This document shows positions 1-9,590 of a stretch of DNA of 64,000 nucleotides, piece by piece (position 1 is the first letter of the stretch; the number at the start of each line of letters is the position of its first letter). The notes beneath the pieces were generated by a model that was not told where the DNA came from, searched no databases, and saw nothing but the letters and a program-made list of their open reading frames with translations. Made by a program: the position numbers and the translations under genes. The stretch is taken from assembly GCA_963556195.1 (NCBI GenBank), contig OY744525.1, positions 47,031,648 to 47,095,647 on the forward strand. The letters are read 5' to 3'. This stretch comes from Sepiola atlantica (taxonomy: Eukaryota; Mollusca; Cephalopoda; Sepiida; Sepiolidae).

Positions 1-660
1 GGAAATAAGTTTGTATTTGTTTTGTCATTTTTTCATTAATAAATATTATTTAAAAAGTTTAAAACAATTATTTATTAATAAATAAAAAATAATTCAAATT
101 TTCTTTCAAAATTGAATTCTATTTATTTATTAATAAATAATTGTTAATATTTTTATTTTGTTTTTCAATGAATATTGTCAGTGTAGGCATTGACTTTACT
201 TTTTCATACTTAAAATAAAAAATACTCTTTTAGCTTTATTTTTAAAGAATTAATGTAATTTATCGTTACAACACATATAAGAAATTCTTACAAATGTCGT
301 AACAATAAAATAGTAATTTATTTTTTAATAATTAATGTAATTTAAAATAACATTACTTCTTAAATAATAAATCGACTAATGTATTTGTTCAATTTTTTAA
401 TCAATCATGTAAAAATAATTAATAAAATTGACGCAGTTCGTAACGTAAAAATAATTTTTTTAAACATTTTTTTAAAAGTTATTTCAAATTCATAGGAAAA
501 ACATTGGTATACAATTTCTTTAACTATTTTATAAAGAGATGCCTAACATGTCGAAGCGAAACTAAAGAAGTACCATTATTATTTTTTAAACATTCCCATA
601 TTTTTCATAACCTTAAAAAATAAAAAAATTAAGGTGTAATCATTTTTCAATTTCTATAAA
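1..660. other. AT-rich unique sequence
   Basis: Very AT-rich DNA with no open frame or RNA gene that I recognise. It contains the palindrome listed separately at 63-145. Otherwise I see only short A and T runs. Confidence 0.6.
63..145. repeat. Near-perfect AT-rich palindrome (hairpin)
   Basis: Positions 63-86 are the exact reverse complement of 122-145 (24 bp). The 35-base spacer is itself mostly self-complementary (AATTCAA... against ...TTGAATT), so almost the whole 83 bases could fold as one hairpin or extrude as a cruciform. It has no coding content. It could be a small MITE or a palindromic AT-rich scar. Confidence 0.85.
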
Positions 661-663
661 CTA

Positions 664-1217
664 TTACATAAACATAACTTCCATGTAAAAGATTTTTAAA
701 ATAAAAACAAATATTACTGCAGTTCGAGTCTTCCATACTTTGAGATTTCGTCACCCTATTTTACGTTTACAATTACACAAACATAACTTTCATGTAAAAA
801 TTTTTTTAAATAAAAATAAATATTACTGCAGTTCGAGTCTTCCATACTTTGAGATTTCGTCACCATATTTTACGTTTACAATTACACAAACATAACTTTC
901 ATGTAAAAAAATTTTTAAATAAAAATAAATATTACTGCAGTTCGAGTCTTCCATACTTTGAGATTTCGTCACCATATTTTACGTTTACACTTACACAAAC
1001 ATAACTTCCATGTAAAAATTTTTTTAAATAAAAATAAATATTACTGCAGTTCGAGTCTTCCATACTTTGAGATTTCGTCACCATATTTTACGTTTACAAT
1101 TACACAAACATAACTTTCATGTAAAAATTTTTTTAAATAAAAATAAATATTACTGCAGTTCGAGTCTTCCATACTTTGAGATTTCGTCACCATATTTTAC
1201 GTTTACACTTACACAAA
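664..1217. repeat. 109-bp tandem repeat, about five copies
   Basis: The landmark GCAGTTCGAG recurs at 719, 828, 937, 1046 and 1155, an exact 109-bp period. Units differ by a few bases (CACCCTATTT against CACCATATTT, ACAATTAC against ACACTTAC). The first unit is more diverged and the last stops at the CAAACAGCG junction. A short frame across the array simply reads repeat units and is not a gene. Confidence 0.95.
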
Positions 1218-2052
1218 CAGCGAAAAAATGTCCGGAACCTAACTTTCACTTTTGTTTTTTTGATAATTACGCATTTTTTAGTCAAAAATGAAGGTACATT
1301 TTTTTTAATTCACTCTCTTAAGACTTTAATTTAAAAATTATCTTTGAAACAGTTCCAGAAAACTGATATTAATATTTCCAGTGAATTTTAAACATGTTTA
1401 TTGAATCGGCAGTTTTAACTGATTTTTTGTTTTTTTAGCCGTTTTGATAACATTTTTCATTCTAATTGTTTTTCACACATAAATATAAATTTATTTCCTT
1501 TTATATATTTACTTAATGCTTTTATCTTTCAAACACAATCGAAAGTTAAACGAAAACTACTAAAAAAATTAAGAAAATACACTTTTAAGAACGATAGTCA
1601 GTACAAGCGGCGGTCATTTTTGCACGTACCTAAAATTATTTCATTTAAAATTTATTTTTATTATCAGTTAGAGATTATGCCTCTTCTTCTTTGCTCATAA
1701 AAATTAAATTTTCATACGTGATTATTATTTTCTTTCTTCATTATTATCAGTTATTATTAAGATTAAGATTAAGCCTCCTCTCTTTGCTCATAAAAATAAA
1801 TCTGCATATGTGATTATTGAAGCGAGCCGGACACACGTACGTCCACTTTTATTATATAGAAGAAGATATCTTTGTTTCTTGTTGTTTTTTGGTGTTGCTG
1901 TTTTCACCAAATGCTTATTTACATTTAATGTAATCAGATCCAACTGATTGTCTTTAATATTTCTTTATGCATTCGACTGATAGAAATTTAGAATGTTTGT
2001 TGACATTTGCGGGTGGGCAGCATGAATTTGTTTTCTTGACTAGAACATTAAT
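1218..2052. other. AT-rich DNA with a diverged direct duplication
   Basis: No gene seen. A roughly 70-base segment (about 1661-1726) is duplicated directly at about 1744-1818. Both copies carry TTATCAGTTA, a CCTC..TTTGCTCATAAAAA block and TGATTATT. The rest is unique AT-rich sequence. Confidence 0.6.
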
Positions 2053-2233
2053 TACTTCATTAAGAAACAGGCAATTTTTAATGGCCAGAGTGCTCACCTC
2101 TTGGGCGCTGGCTTTTCAAACCCCACTTTCCCGACCCAACATTGGGTCACATCTTACTTGTGGGAGTAAGATAAAAACTGGCCTTGTGCCTAACTCCTGG
2201 AGAGGAGTAAATCAATACTTCATTAAGAAACAG
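2053..2233 (+). mobile_element. 5'-truncated SINE-like element with 18-bp target-site duplication
   Basis: The 145-bp body (2071-2215) is bracketed by an identical 18-bp direct repeat, TACTTCATTAAGAAACAG, at 2053-2070 and 2216-2233. The body matches the 3' half of the elements at 44714-45018 and 41880-42150, which lie on the opposite strand. The segment GAGTGCTCACCTC..GCGCTGGCTTTTCAA resembles a decayed tRNA-type head. The 3' end is GGAGAGGAGTAAAT. A truncated 5' end with an intact 3' end and a TSD indicates target-primed insertion by a LINE. Confidence 0.8.
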
Positions 2234-2269
2234 TCTTGCAAAGATCAAACAACCTCAGAACACAAAAAA

Positions 2270-2475
2270 ACAATGGTTATAAAGTATTAGGGTTAGGGTT
2301 AGAGTTAACAGCATCGGAACAAAAAGAAAACAATGGTTATAAAGTGTTAGGGTTAGGGTTGGGGTTAGTTTTAACAGCCTCAGGACACAAAACAATGGTT
2401 ATAAAGTGTTAGGGTTAGGGTTAGAGTTAACAGCATCGGAACAAAAAGAAAACAATGGTTAAGAAGTGTTTTGAG
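2270..2475. repeat. About 61-bp tandem repeat containing TTAGGG runs
   Basis: Three full units start at ACAATGGTTATAAAG (2270, 2330, 2392), with a decayed fourth at 2452. Each carries two or more TTAGGG hexamers followed by AGAGTTAACAGC. The hexamer equals the animal telomere repeat but is embedded in a longer unit, so this is an interstitial minisatellite, not a telomere. Confidence 0.85.
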
Positions 2476-2581
2476 ATAGACAGTCAATTAAGGTGCTGTT
2501 ACATTGATAATTTTGTTAGTTTTGCCTGTTTTACGGCATATCGACCCTGTATTATTTGCATTATTAGGACTACTATTTTCA

Positions 2582-2640
2582 GCATGATTGTTATTTTCAC
2601 AACGTTTCGGCCGATGCAACCTCCGACTTTCTTCAGATGC
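2582..2640 (-). ncRNA. Hammerhead-ribozyme-like motif, decayed
   Basis: Read on the minus strand: stem I GCAT/ATGC, core CTGAAGA, two extra A, a stem-loop closed by GTCG/CGGC, then GAA, a long imperfect stem III beginning ACGTT, and C at the cleavage position. All core bases are present, but stems II and III are imperfect. It lies next to a second decayed copy at about 2742-2800 and a tRNA-like head. Probably no longer active. Confidence 0.5.
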
Positions 2641-2739
2641 ATCTTTTCAAACTTGAGAATCTTTTATGTTTTGTAATTTTTTAGATGAAGATTAATAATT
2701 TGTATCATTTTGATTATTCGGATTACTGTTCTAATCTGG

Positions 2740-2915
2740 GATGTTATTCTCACAACGTTTCGGCCGATGTAAGCCCCGACCTTCTACTGATGATAATTCG
2801 TAATTGTATTCTTAGTATCGTCCGTAGTGAGGATTGCACTTTCAAACCCCAGAAGACTGTCACTTAGACTCATTATCACTTAGCGCTTTTATCCGTTGCG
2901 TCATGCGGTTAAATC
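2740..2915 (-). mobile_element. tRNA-derived SINE relic with decayed hammerhead-like tail
   Basis: On the minus strand an A-box-like GACGCAACGGATAAAAGCGC (2882-2902) is followed by a degenerate B-box region (2831-2850). Downstream comes a segment resembling the 2582-2640 motif, with CAGTAGA in place of CTGAAGA, then a GGTCG/CGGCC stem and GAAACGTT. Head then ribozyme-like tail is the order seen in the other SINEs of this window. Confidence 0.6.
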
Positions 2916-3059
2916 TAGTATGAAATGTAGGAACCTTAAACTTTGTGAGAATAACATCAAAGATGAGAACAGTAGTCCGAAAAAGCCAAATAATATAAAT
3001 TGAGTATTTTTATGTCAAACTCGGGAATTTATATGGAAATTTGAATTGAACTCATTATT

Positions 3060-3245
3060 TAATCCACAGGGGTGGATTGTTCTCATTCCGTCAACCATGA
3101 CCATGTAGAAGTGTCAATTAATTATTATGTTATTCTTAGTTATTATCGCCTGTAGTAAGGATTGAACCAACTTCCAAAAGACTGAAACTTAGAACTGATT
3201 GCCAATCAGCACCTTTATCCGTTGCGCAACGTTGTAAACATAACC
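3060..3245 (-). mobile_element. tRNA-derived SINE relic
   Basis: Minus-strand A box TGCGCAACGGATAAAGGT (3211-3228) and B box GGTTCAATCC (3159-3168) have near-consensus Pol III promoter sequence. The sequence aligns with the head at 2810-2912. The tail toward 3060 is too diverged for me to see an intact ribozyme core. It is not a functional tRNA because the intervening region is too long and does not fold as a cloverleaf. Confidence 0.7.
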
Positions 3246-3559
3246 CTAACTAAGATTAGAATAGTAGTTCAAATAATCCAAATTATCAATTCTCATAAAA
3301 AAAAATCTGAAACATTTCAACCCTTTTTGAGCCTATTTACTTGCCTCTTCGTGATGGCAGAGTGAGGCACAAGGTCCGATCTTAATGTGGAGAAAATTCA
3401 GCTCTTCCAAAATGGATACTCTTGATTAGGACAAAAAAATGCTTCAGTCTAGAAGGATTTCTCCTTCACTGACTAAGGTCAAGACAGATGAAGTATCAAT
3501 ACAGATAATACACTTTGATCTTAGTCAAGAGTTATTTAATGCTAAAACATAATACCTAT

Positions 3560-3990
3560 TGTCGAGTCACCATTTACCAAGGCCAAAATCCACTCGAGGA
3601 TAAGGGTTAATGAGATCGCTAGCTGGATGATGAAAAATATTATGAGAAGATTGAAAATGATGAATGGAATTAACAAAATTTGATTAGTATTTTAGAGGCC
3701 GACTCAACAAGTATTCATTGATATTGAACTTGAAGACGACCATGTTGTAGTCTGCAGGGAAGCAGTCCTGTGGTAATGTGTTCTACAGATAGACATTTCT
3801 TGAAAAGAAACTCTGTTCATGGAAATCCTGTTTGGTTCTAAGTGCATGGAATAAAAGAACATTCTTTGCTGTTGTAGTAGCATGACGAGTTCTTGCTGTG
3901 AATGTTTTACTGGGAGGAACCAGAGATTGGAGTGAGCTTAGTAGAGTACATACTTTTCCAATGGTATTAGTGTGTAGTTGAACACAATAG
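3560..3990 (-). pseudogene. LINE family A: 3' end (C-terminal RT region and 3' UTR)
   Basis: This aligns throughout with the clearer minus-strand copy at 55845-56650. Shared blocks include the 3' UTR CTCGAGGATAAGGGTTAA and the reverse-strand SFFPRT..LWN-type codons around 3760-3830. It is heavily frameshifted. It is a dead 5'-truncated copy of the same LINE found in fragments at 30.6, 31.7, 36.5, 37.0, 42.5, 47.2, 53.9 and 55.8 kb. Confidence 0.7.
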
Positions 3991-4339
3991 ATCTTATAGG
4001 ATTTGAACTCGGACTAGCTGATTTGACAGCTGACAGTATACATTAATTAAACTATCACATTGAAACGGGCGGTTCTGTTTTCATTTTCCCATTTATTTTA
4101 CTTGTAATGTAATAAAAATCTGAAAATAACTTTAAAAGACATACGTTTGCATTAGCCACTGTTTCTTTCTGGGGTATATAAATTACATATGCAAAATGTG
4201 TGTAGGTATAAATAACAATAAGGTGATAAGCAAAGGACAAACTAAATAGATACAGGAACAATTAACATAACAATCATGCTTCTTTAGATTCGATATTCCG
4301 TTTCAGTTATGGAACTTTGTCAAGAATAGCATTTATTAA

Positions 4340-4815
4340 ACAGAATCATATTACATATATAATAAATTGTAGCTAAGTGTGTTAATAACACGGTATAACA
4401 ATAACAAACGAAAATTGGCTAGTCAGAAGCAAAGTTTGATTTGTCAGCTGAAATGCTACTTGGGTCTGAATTTGAAAACCTGACAATACTAGGCATTGCC
4501 AGGGATGCCATGAAGTTATTTTAGTCTTTAATTTTTATTTGTTTGTGCTTTTTTTTTAACTTAGGGTAAACAACTCTTATTATATTCTTCATTATAAAAT
4601 ACGAATTATCCCCCTTTACTGATTTTTATTTTTAGGTGATTATTTAAAAATGTTTCATATTAGCAGTCGTCTGGGCCAGACTATGTACTTTTAAAAAATA
4701 AATATTAGCTAGGTACGTTATTATATTGTGATTAACACGGTACAACAATAAAAAATAAAATAAAGCATGGTTTGATTTGTCAGCTTAAATGCTACTTGGG
4801 TCTGACTTTGAAAAC
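4340..4815 (+). repeat. Dispersed repeat family H, two direct copies
   Basis: About 4345-4480 and 4590-4815 share TTTGATTTGTCAGCT, AATGCTACTTGGGTCTGA and AACACGGTA. A third copy lies inverted at 17470-17690. The longer copy also contains AGTCGTCTGGGCCAGACTA. No coding potential seen; probably a non-autonomous transposon or UTR remnant. Confidence 0.7.
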
Positions 4816-5185
4816 TATATATGTTAGATACGTGTAAGTATAAAAATTTGAATTAAAACAGAACTAAATTACATATCTGGGATGAGATTTTATCTTTTAA
4901 AGTTTTAAAGAAAATTGCATGGATTAGAAGCGTCCCTAAAGTGCAGTTTTATTGAAATATGTATCTCTGTATGCTCTATGAAAAAATAATAATTTTCCCT
5001 GTGGAAGATTTCTAGATTGTAGATAAAAGATACTTACAGTGATTTATTTATATTATGATGTGGTATTCCTTTTGGTTTGATTTAAAGGCAAGAATTAACT
5101 CTTAAATATATGACTTAAAAGCTGGGGAAAATCTGAAGATAGTCTGCTACAAAAGTAAACAGCTGAAATGATATATATACTTTAT

Positions 5186-5188
<3 letters not shown>
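4816..5188. other. Unique AT-rich sequence
   Basis: I see no gene, repeat or RNA in this stretch apart from short AT runs at its right edge. Confidence 0.5.
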
Positions 5189-5222
<34 letters not shown>

Positions 5223-5450
5223 AATATTTGTGCTCTACTTTTTCTTGGAGCGACAAATAATAATAAATATTTGTTATTGTTTATTATCTATGTACGTATA
5301 CGTTTCGTCCTTTTTAATAATCGGGACTCATCAGCATAGAGATATGACTATTCTCTACCGGTCATGCGATTCGAAACCCCGGATTACGAGTATTTTGCAA
5401 CTCAAATCCGACGCCTTAACCACACGGCCAGTTCTGAACAGCGAATAAAC
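5189..5450 (-). mobile_element. tRNA-derived SINE carrying a hammerhead, (AT)n tail
   Basis: Read on the minus strand: A box GGCCGTGTGGTTAAGGCG (5412-5429), B-box-like GGTTTCGAATCGC (about 5367-5380), then the ribozyme at 5339-5288, then an AT-rich tail running into an (AT)n array at 5219-5189. Copies of the same family are at 9872-10060, 11234-11460, 11550-11706, 12050-12228 and 20335-20460. The head resembles a type II tRNA (Leu/Ser-like). A Pol III transcript from the head would include the ribozyme. Confidence 0.8.
5288..5339 (-). ncRNA. Hammerhead ribozyme (best SINE copy)
   Basis: All parts are present on the minus strand. Stem I is CTATG/CATAG (5335-5339 with 5288-5292). The core is CTGATGA (5328-5334). 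Stem II is GTCC/GGAC around a 13-base loop. GAA follows at 5304-5306. Stem III is the 10-base palindrome ACGTATACGT, then A at the cleavage position (5293). This is the canonical core and helix order of the hammerhead family. The very short palindromic stem III is typical of minimal hammerheads that may work better as dimers. Activity is not shown by sequence alone. Confidence 0.88.
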
Positions 5451-5573
5451 TGTGATAATTTTAACACTTTATCGGTGGCTTAACGTCTGAGAGCGTTTTA
5501 CTTTTTTTTTGAATGAAAGGAACGATGCATTTAAAGCTAGTGACGTCATGCTGTGTTAATACTACATTTACAG

Positions 5574-5650
5574 TGCTCTACTTTTTCTAGGAGCAACAAA
5601 TAATAAATATTTGTTATTGTTTATTATCTATGTACGTATACGTTTCGTCA
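5574..5650 (-). mobile_element. Truncated second copy of the SINE tail
   Basis: It directly repeats 5226-5307 (GTGCTCTACTTTTTCT through ACGTATACGTTTCGTC). Only the 3' half of the hammerhead (stem III, GAA, 3' strand of stem I) remains, because the copy ends before the CTGATGA core. It is a 5'-truncated insertion or partial duplication. Confidence 0.75.
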
Positions 5651-5659
5651 TATAGACAT

Positions 5660-5680
5660 ATATATCTATATCTATATCTA

Positions 5681-5749
<69 letters not shown>
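5660..5749. repeat. Compound (TATC)/(TC)/(TA) microsatellite
   Basis: Short TATC and TC runs are followed by a pure (TA)n array to 5749, immediately next to the terminal inverted repeat of the following element. Confidence 0.9.
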
Positions 5750-5751
<2 letters not shown>

Positions 5752-6295
5752 TATAATATAAAATGAAGTAATAAAATAAGGTGTCAATCAAATTTTATTA
5801 GAATTCAAAGTTCATGCAAAGCATCCTTAAGTCCTTAGCTCATGAGTTTTCAAAGATAATTCTTCTCTTCAGAGGACCATTACCGCAGTTATACTACTAC
5901 AGGCAATAAAATTACGCTTTGAAAATATATAAAATTATATACACAAATATATAAAAGTACATAACATCAAACATATCAATCCAAAAACATACTTTTGTTG
6001 AATCCATACAGTCCATCCAAGTCATACAGGTTGAGAAGCATAATCAGGAAGGACATTACTCCAAGGTACAAACAGCAGTCCAAATACGTGAAATTGAAGG
6101 GGCCGAATGAACTTTGAATTCTAATAAAATTTGATTGACACCTTATTTTATTACTTCATTTTATATTATAATATTAATGCTCTATCCAGTATATTGAGCT
6201 TCAGTTTTTTATCCGGATGTTTCACTAATTATAAGATATTAGTTGACGCTTATATATTTTGTTGGATTGCTTCATATATATATATATATATATAT
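5750..6295 (-). mobile_element. Inverted-repeat element with hammerhead (Penelope-terminal-like), interior inverted
   Basis: Perfect 66-bp inverted repeats lie at 5750-5815 and 6107-6172. The interior carries a hammerhead on the minus strand (5831-5877). It is followed by a flank (6173-6273: ATGCTCTATCCAGTATATTG..., TTGTTGGATTGCTTC) and an (AT)n array. The related element at 54250-54730 has the same flank in the same orientation but the hammerhead interior in the opposite orientation. Hammerheads are known in Penelope-like terminal repeats; assignment here is inference. Confidence 0.75.
5831..5877 (-). ncRNA. Hammerhead ribozyme in inverted-repeat element
   Basis: Minus strand: stem I GTCCT/AGGAC, core CTGAAGA, stem II GAAGA/TCTTT with loop ATTA, GAA, stem III AACTC/GAGCT with loop AT and one A-C mismatch, then A at the cleavage position. 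It is identical to the plus-strand copy at 54459-54505. Confidence 0.82.
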
Positions 6296-6604
6296 GACAC
6301 ACGTATAATAATACATGTTTCATACACGGCGTCCATCTTGGTTTTCTTTAACCGACAGATCGGTCCAACTTCTGTTTCTTTTTATTATTCTCGGAACGAT
6401 CAAACTTTTTACCATTCCGGACCTTTAAGTAAGTCCCCTAATTTACTGTCTTTATATTTATAGTTTATTTGAAATATAAATAAATTGCTTTGAGATCTGT
6501 ACACCTATACCGTCTCCTGTCATTTATTTTTGTTCTTTCCATCTTCCACCTTTCCGGTTTCCTACATTGCATTGCCTCTGCCGTCGAACACTTACCTTCA
6601 TACT
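6296..6604. other. No recognisable gene
   Basis: A 110-codon open frame overlaps this stretch (6131-6463), but its first part lies in the inverted repeat, its middle is an AT microsatellite, and I recognise no domain. I treat it as chance. Confidence 0.5.
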
Positions 6605-6605
6605 T

Positions 6606-6648
<43 letters not shown>
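6606..6648. repeat. (CA)n(TA)n compound microsatellite
   Basis: About 12 CA units are followed by about 9 TA units, abutting the left end of the family F repeat. Confidence 0.9.
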
Positions 6649-6850
6649 GTCTCGGAAGTTTCTCAACCATTAAAACTATATTTTTAAAAAACAACTTTAG
6701 AAAAAACAAACTTTTAGTCCCAAGTCTTTCAGTGGAAAATCACTCATGTAAGTCAATTTATTTTTTACAGTTATTATATTAGTTTGTTTCTAACACTATT
6801 TTAAGAGATCATCAGTTGTTTACCATGAAAAACTGTTTCGGGAATTTAAA
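6649..6850 (+). repeat. Dispersed repeat family F (copy 1)
   Basis: About 200 bp is repeated in inverse orientation at 11006-11187. Shared landmarks are GTCTCGGAAGTTTCTCAACC, AGTTTGTTTCTAACACTATT and CATCAGTTGTTTACCATG. A more diverged relative lies at 27185-27250. Both copies abut (TA)n arrays. No coding content seen. Confidence 0.85.
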
Positions 6851-7049
6851 AACAAGACAGTATTTAATTTCATGGCTTCCCAGCAGAGTTGATCAGACCC
6901 CACTTCCCTTAAAAGACAAAAACATAAACGTTCCTTATACTAAATCTACATTTATATATCCACACATTATACACACACAATATACACAGATATATGTACA
7001 CACACATAAGTATATTTACATACACATATAGACATGCATACATGTGCAC

Positions 7050-7617
7050 AGAGAGTGTGAGCCACCTGACATCCAGTTGTAAGGTTCTCCTGGGAAATGG
7101 CTATTATACAATGCGACACAATGGAGTGTGTAAATATCTTCACTGGACTATTTGTAAAAAGTTGAATATCCAGTGTAGCAGCAAGTCCTAGGAGCATATA
7201 CCAGAAAGAACAGTTGGAAATAATTTATACACCATCCACTATGACTATGCAATCCCTACAGCTACATATCTAGAAAACGGAGCTGTTAAACCTGACATCG
7301 TAATATGGGACAAAAGGGAGAAAGTAGCAACCCTAGTTGAAGTCAGTGTCCCTAATGATGTAAGATTGAACAGAGCAGAAAGGGAAAAGATTATGAAATA
7401 CCAATGTCTAATGTACGACATGAAAAGAAACTGAAATCTTAGGAAAATCTCTATCATACCAGTAATTATAGGAGCAACAGGACTAATGAAAAAGAATTTC
7501 AAAAGCTATCTGGCGAGTATACCCGGTGAACCGAGTGCAAGAGAAATACAAACAATTGCACTTAAAGGGACGGTTAGAATCTTAAAAAGATCTCTAGGCT
7601 GGAGTGTCTGAAATAGC
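7050..7617 (+). pseudogene. LINE family B (RLE type): zinc-finger end and restriction-like endonuclease
   Basis: A plus-strand frame reads the tail of a CCHC-type finger (SVSHLTSSC), then VCKYLHWTICKKLNI, then KPDIVIWDK...EVSVP, then IIPVIIGATGLM. This order is that of the C-terminal zinc knuckle and PD-(D/E)XK-like endonuclease of R2/NeSL-type LINEs. Internal stops (for example after YDMKRN near 7432) show it is dead. The same domain recurs in part at 36000-36300 and 51430-51650. It ends before an (AT)n array. Confidence 0.8.
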
Positions 7618-7682
7618 CGGTGAATGTCTGGCATTCAGTAGGATGCCCCATCTCCAGCAAAACCACAAAGATAAGTGCACAC

Positions 7683-7685
<3 letters not shown>

Positions 7686-7742
<57 letters not shown>
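7686..7742. repeat. (AT)n microsatellite
   Basis: A pure array of about 28 TA units. Frames read through it (repeated YI residues) are artefacts. Confidence 0.95.
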
Positions 7743-7748
<6 letters not shown>

Positions 7749-8216
7749 GCACTGCAGCACATGCTTTTATATTTACACAACTGCCACGAAATCTTACCAT
7801 GCGCCAAAATATTAGCAGCTTAACTGGATCCACGATGTCTGATTGTGCAATGCCATATTTTATTGATAAACGATACACCACAGACCTTAAGTACTCTCGG
7901 CTTACAAGTCCTTCTTTTTTAGCCTAAAGGCCCCTTTTCTTGCTCGCTTGCTCACTTGAAATGAGGGATAAGCAAAAAGTGAATGGAGGAAAAAATAGAA
8001 AAAACAAAACTAATCTTCTCTCATAATTCATATCTGTTTCAGGGTTAGAAGAATGTGATATTTGTTCAATGAAGCCTTCTGCTAATTTATCATTTTATTT
8101 AAAATGGCATGCATATTTTAGGAGCCATTTTGTTTTCAGATTTATATAACCACTCTTTTACAAAAGTAAACATTTGAAATGATGATGGATAACGCCAACT
8201 GAAAAGCCACAGAACA

Positions 8217-8218
<2 letters not shown>

Positions 8219-8288
<70 letters not shown>
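8219..8288. repeat. (AT)n microsatellite
   Basis: A pure array of about 35 units upstream of the first copy of the family I duplication. Confidence 0.95.
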
Positions 8289-8291
<3 letters not shown>

Positions 8292-8329
8292 CTTGTGGAT
8301 TTCTCGGCAACAGACCTAAATAATACTGC

Positions 8330-8525
8330 ACGTGCCAAATCGATATTTGATTATGTTGTGCCTGGCCAGTGAAATACAGAATTTTACAATTCATTTAATC
8401 AAAAAAGAATTCCAATCTATTTTATCGATTACATATTCTGTCCGGTGCAATAATTCTTTCAATATCATAAACACTGGGAGATTTGTCGCTTATTTTTATT
8501 GGAAAAGAAATAGATACGAGTAACT
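8330..8525. repeat. Dispersed repeat family I (copy 1)
   Basis: TGCCAAATCGATATTTGATT through GAAAAGAAATAGAT is repeated directly at 8830-9006 with few changes. A shorter, more diverged relative (GGCCAGTGA...AAAAAAGAAATTC) lies at 59920-60010. The frame is partly open in both copies, but I recognise no protein. Confidence 0.8.
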
Positions 8526-8608
8526 AATGATATCGCTCTGTTTACTATATATATATACGCGTTTTTGCAAACGGTCAGAATTTCGTTTATGTAATACATG
8601 TTGATCCA

Positions 8609-8765
8609 CCTTCCCTTTTCTTACACCTGTATGTTGCTCCCAATTCTCCCTTTGCTAAACCTGTACGTTGCTCCCAATTTCCCTTTTGCTACGCCTGTTT
8701 GTTGCTTCCAATTTCCCTTTTCTTACATCTTTTTGTTGCTCTCAATTTCCCTTTTCTATACATTC
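8609..8765. repeat. 34-bp minisatellite
   Basis: TTGCT(C/T)(C/T)CAATT recurs at 8634, 8668, 8702 and 8736, an exact 34-bp period. The unit is pyrimidine-rich (CCCTTTTCTTACACCTGT type). About 4.5 copies sit between the two family I copies. Confidence 0.9.
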
Positions 8766-8829
8766 CATCTGGTTCTGGTGGATTTTAAGTCGCACAGACT
8801 TTTTTTGACAAGATTTTCTCAGTATATGA

Positions 8830-9006
8830 TGCCAAATCGATATTTGATTATGTTGTGCCTCGCCAGTGAAATACAGAATTTTACAATTCACTTAATGAAA
8901 AAGGAATTCCAATCTATTTTATCGACTACATATTCTGTCCGGTGCAATAATTCTTTCAATAGCAGATTGGGAGATTTGTCGTTTATTTTTTTGGAAAAGA
9001 AATAGA
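8830..9006. repeat. Dispersed repeat family I (copy 2)
   Basis: Direct copy of 8330-8525, missing a few bases near its end (TTCAATAGCAGATTGGG against TTCAATATCATAAACACTGGG). Confidence 0.8.
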
Positions 9007-9117
9007 TGCTTGTATATATAAGTTTATTGCTCTTCTCAAAGTGTATCATCTGCGGAAGTTTACTCCCTTGACTGGCTGAACACTTTCTGAGATTTATTAT
9101 ATTCGTAAATATTTTAA

Positions 9118-9300
9118 TATGACTGTCACGGTGATTGAGTGGTTAAGAATGTTGGATTGGAGTTACTTGAGTCCAGGGTTCAAATCGTTCGACTGGCATT
9201 AAAGTTATATAACCCGACTGATGATTGTTAGTAACCATGAAACATATATGTCTGTGGATAAGAAATATTTATTTATAAAAAAAATAATTATTAAAGTTCC
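9118..9300 (+). mobile_element. tRNA-derived SINE with hammerhead tail (family 2)
   Basis: Plus strand: A box GATTGAGTGGTTAAGAATG (about 9132-9150), B box GGTTCAAATC (9178-9187), hammerhead-like motif at 9214-9256, AT-rich tail. A second copy follows at 9445-9590. The head length and spacing fit a Pol III SINE promoter, not a working tRNA. Confidence 0.75.
9214..9256 (+). ncRNA. Hammerhead-like motif (family 2, copy 1)
   Basis: CTGATGA core at 9218-9224, an imperfect stem II (TTGTTAGTAACCAT), GAA at 9239-9241, stem III palindrome ACATATATGT, C at the cleavage position, then TGTGG. Stem I is weak here (CCGA opposite TGTG), but copy 2 keeps CACA/TGTG. Confidence 0.6.
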
Positions 9301-9444
9301 ATTCAAGTTGAGCACTTTGACCGAAATATGAAAAGTTTCTAATTAAGCAGTATTGTGGGTTCCATCTCTTGCCAGGTCAAACACTTTTTGAGACTTACTA
9401 TGTTCGTAAATAAAATATAGGGTTTATTTCTAATGCATGCAAAT

Positions 9445-9590
9445 ATGACTGTCACTGCGGCTGTCAGGTTAAGAATGTTGGATAGGAATTATTCGGGTCG
9501 AGGGATCAAATCGTTCGACTGGCGGTATATAAGTCACACTAATGATTGTTAATGACATAAAACATATGTCTGTGAATAAATATTTTTTTA
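9445..9590 (+). mobile_element. tRNA-derived SINE with hammerhead tail (family 2, copy 2)
   Basis: Same order as 9118-9300 with more substitutions in the tRNA-like head (GCTGTCAGGTTAAGAATG). The ribozyme-like part at 9535-9574 has stem I CACA/TGTG intact, stem III ACATATGT and C, but CTAATGA for CTGATGA and AAA for GAA, so it should be inactive. Confidence 0.7.

Noticed and set aside
664..1217. CRISPR-like array
   Set aside because: Units are contiguous 109-bp tandem copies without unique spacers, in an animal-type genome.
2270..2475. True telomere
   Set aside because: TTAGGG occurs only in short runs within a 61-bp unit and is flanked by ordinary sequence on both sides.
3130..3245. Functional tRNA gene
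   Set aside because: A and B boxes are good, but the sequence between and around them does not fold as a cloverleaf and the copy is followed by SINE tail.
6649..6850. CTGATGA and GAAAC in the family F repeat (also 11006-11187) as a possible hammerhead
   Set aside because: The bases between them do not form stem II, and there is no stem I pairing around the predicted cleavage position in either copy.
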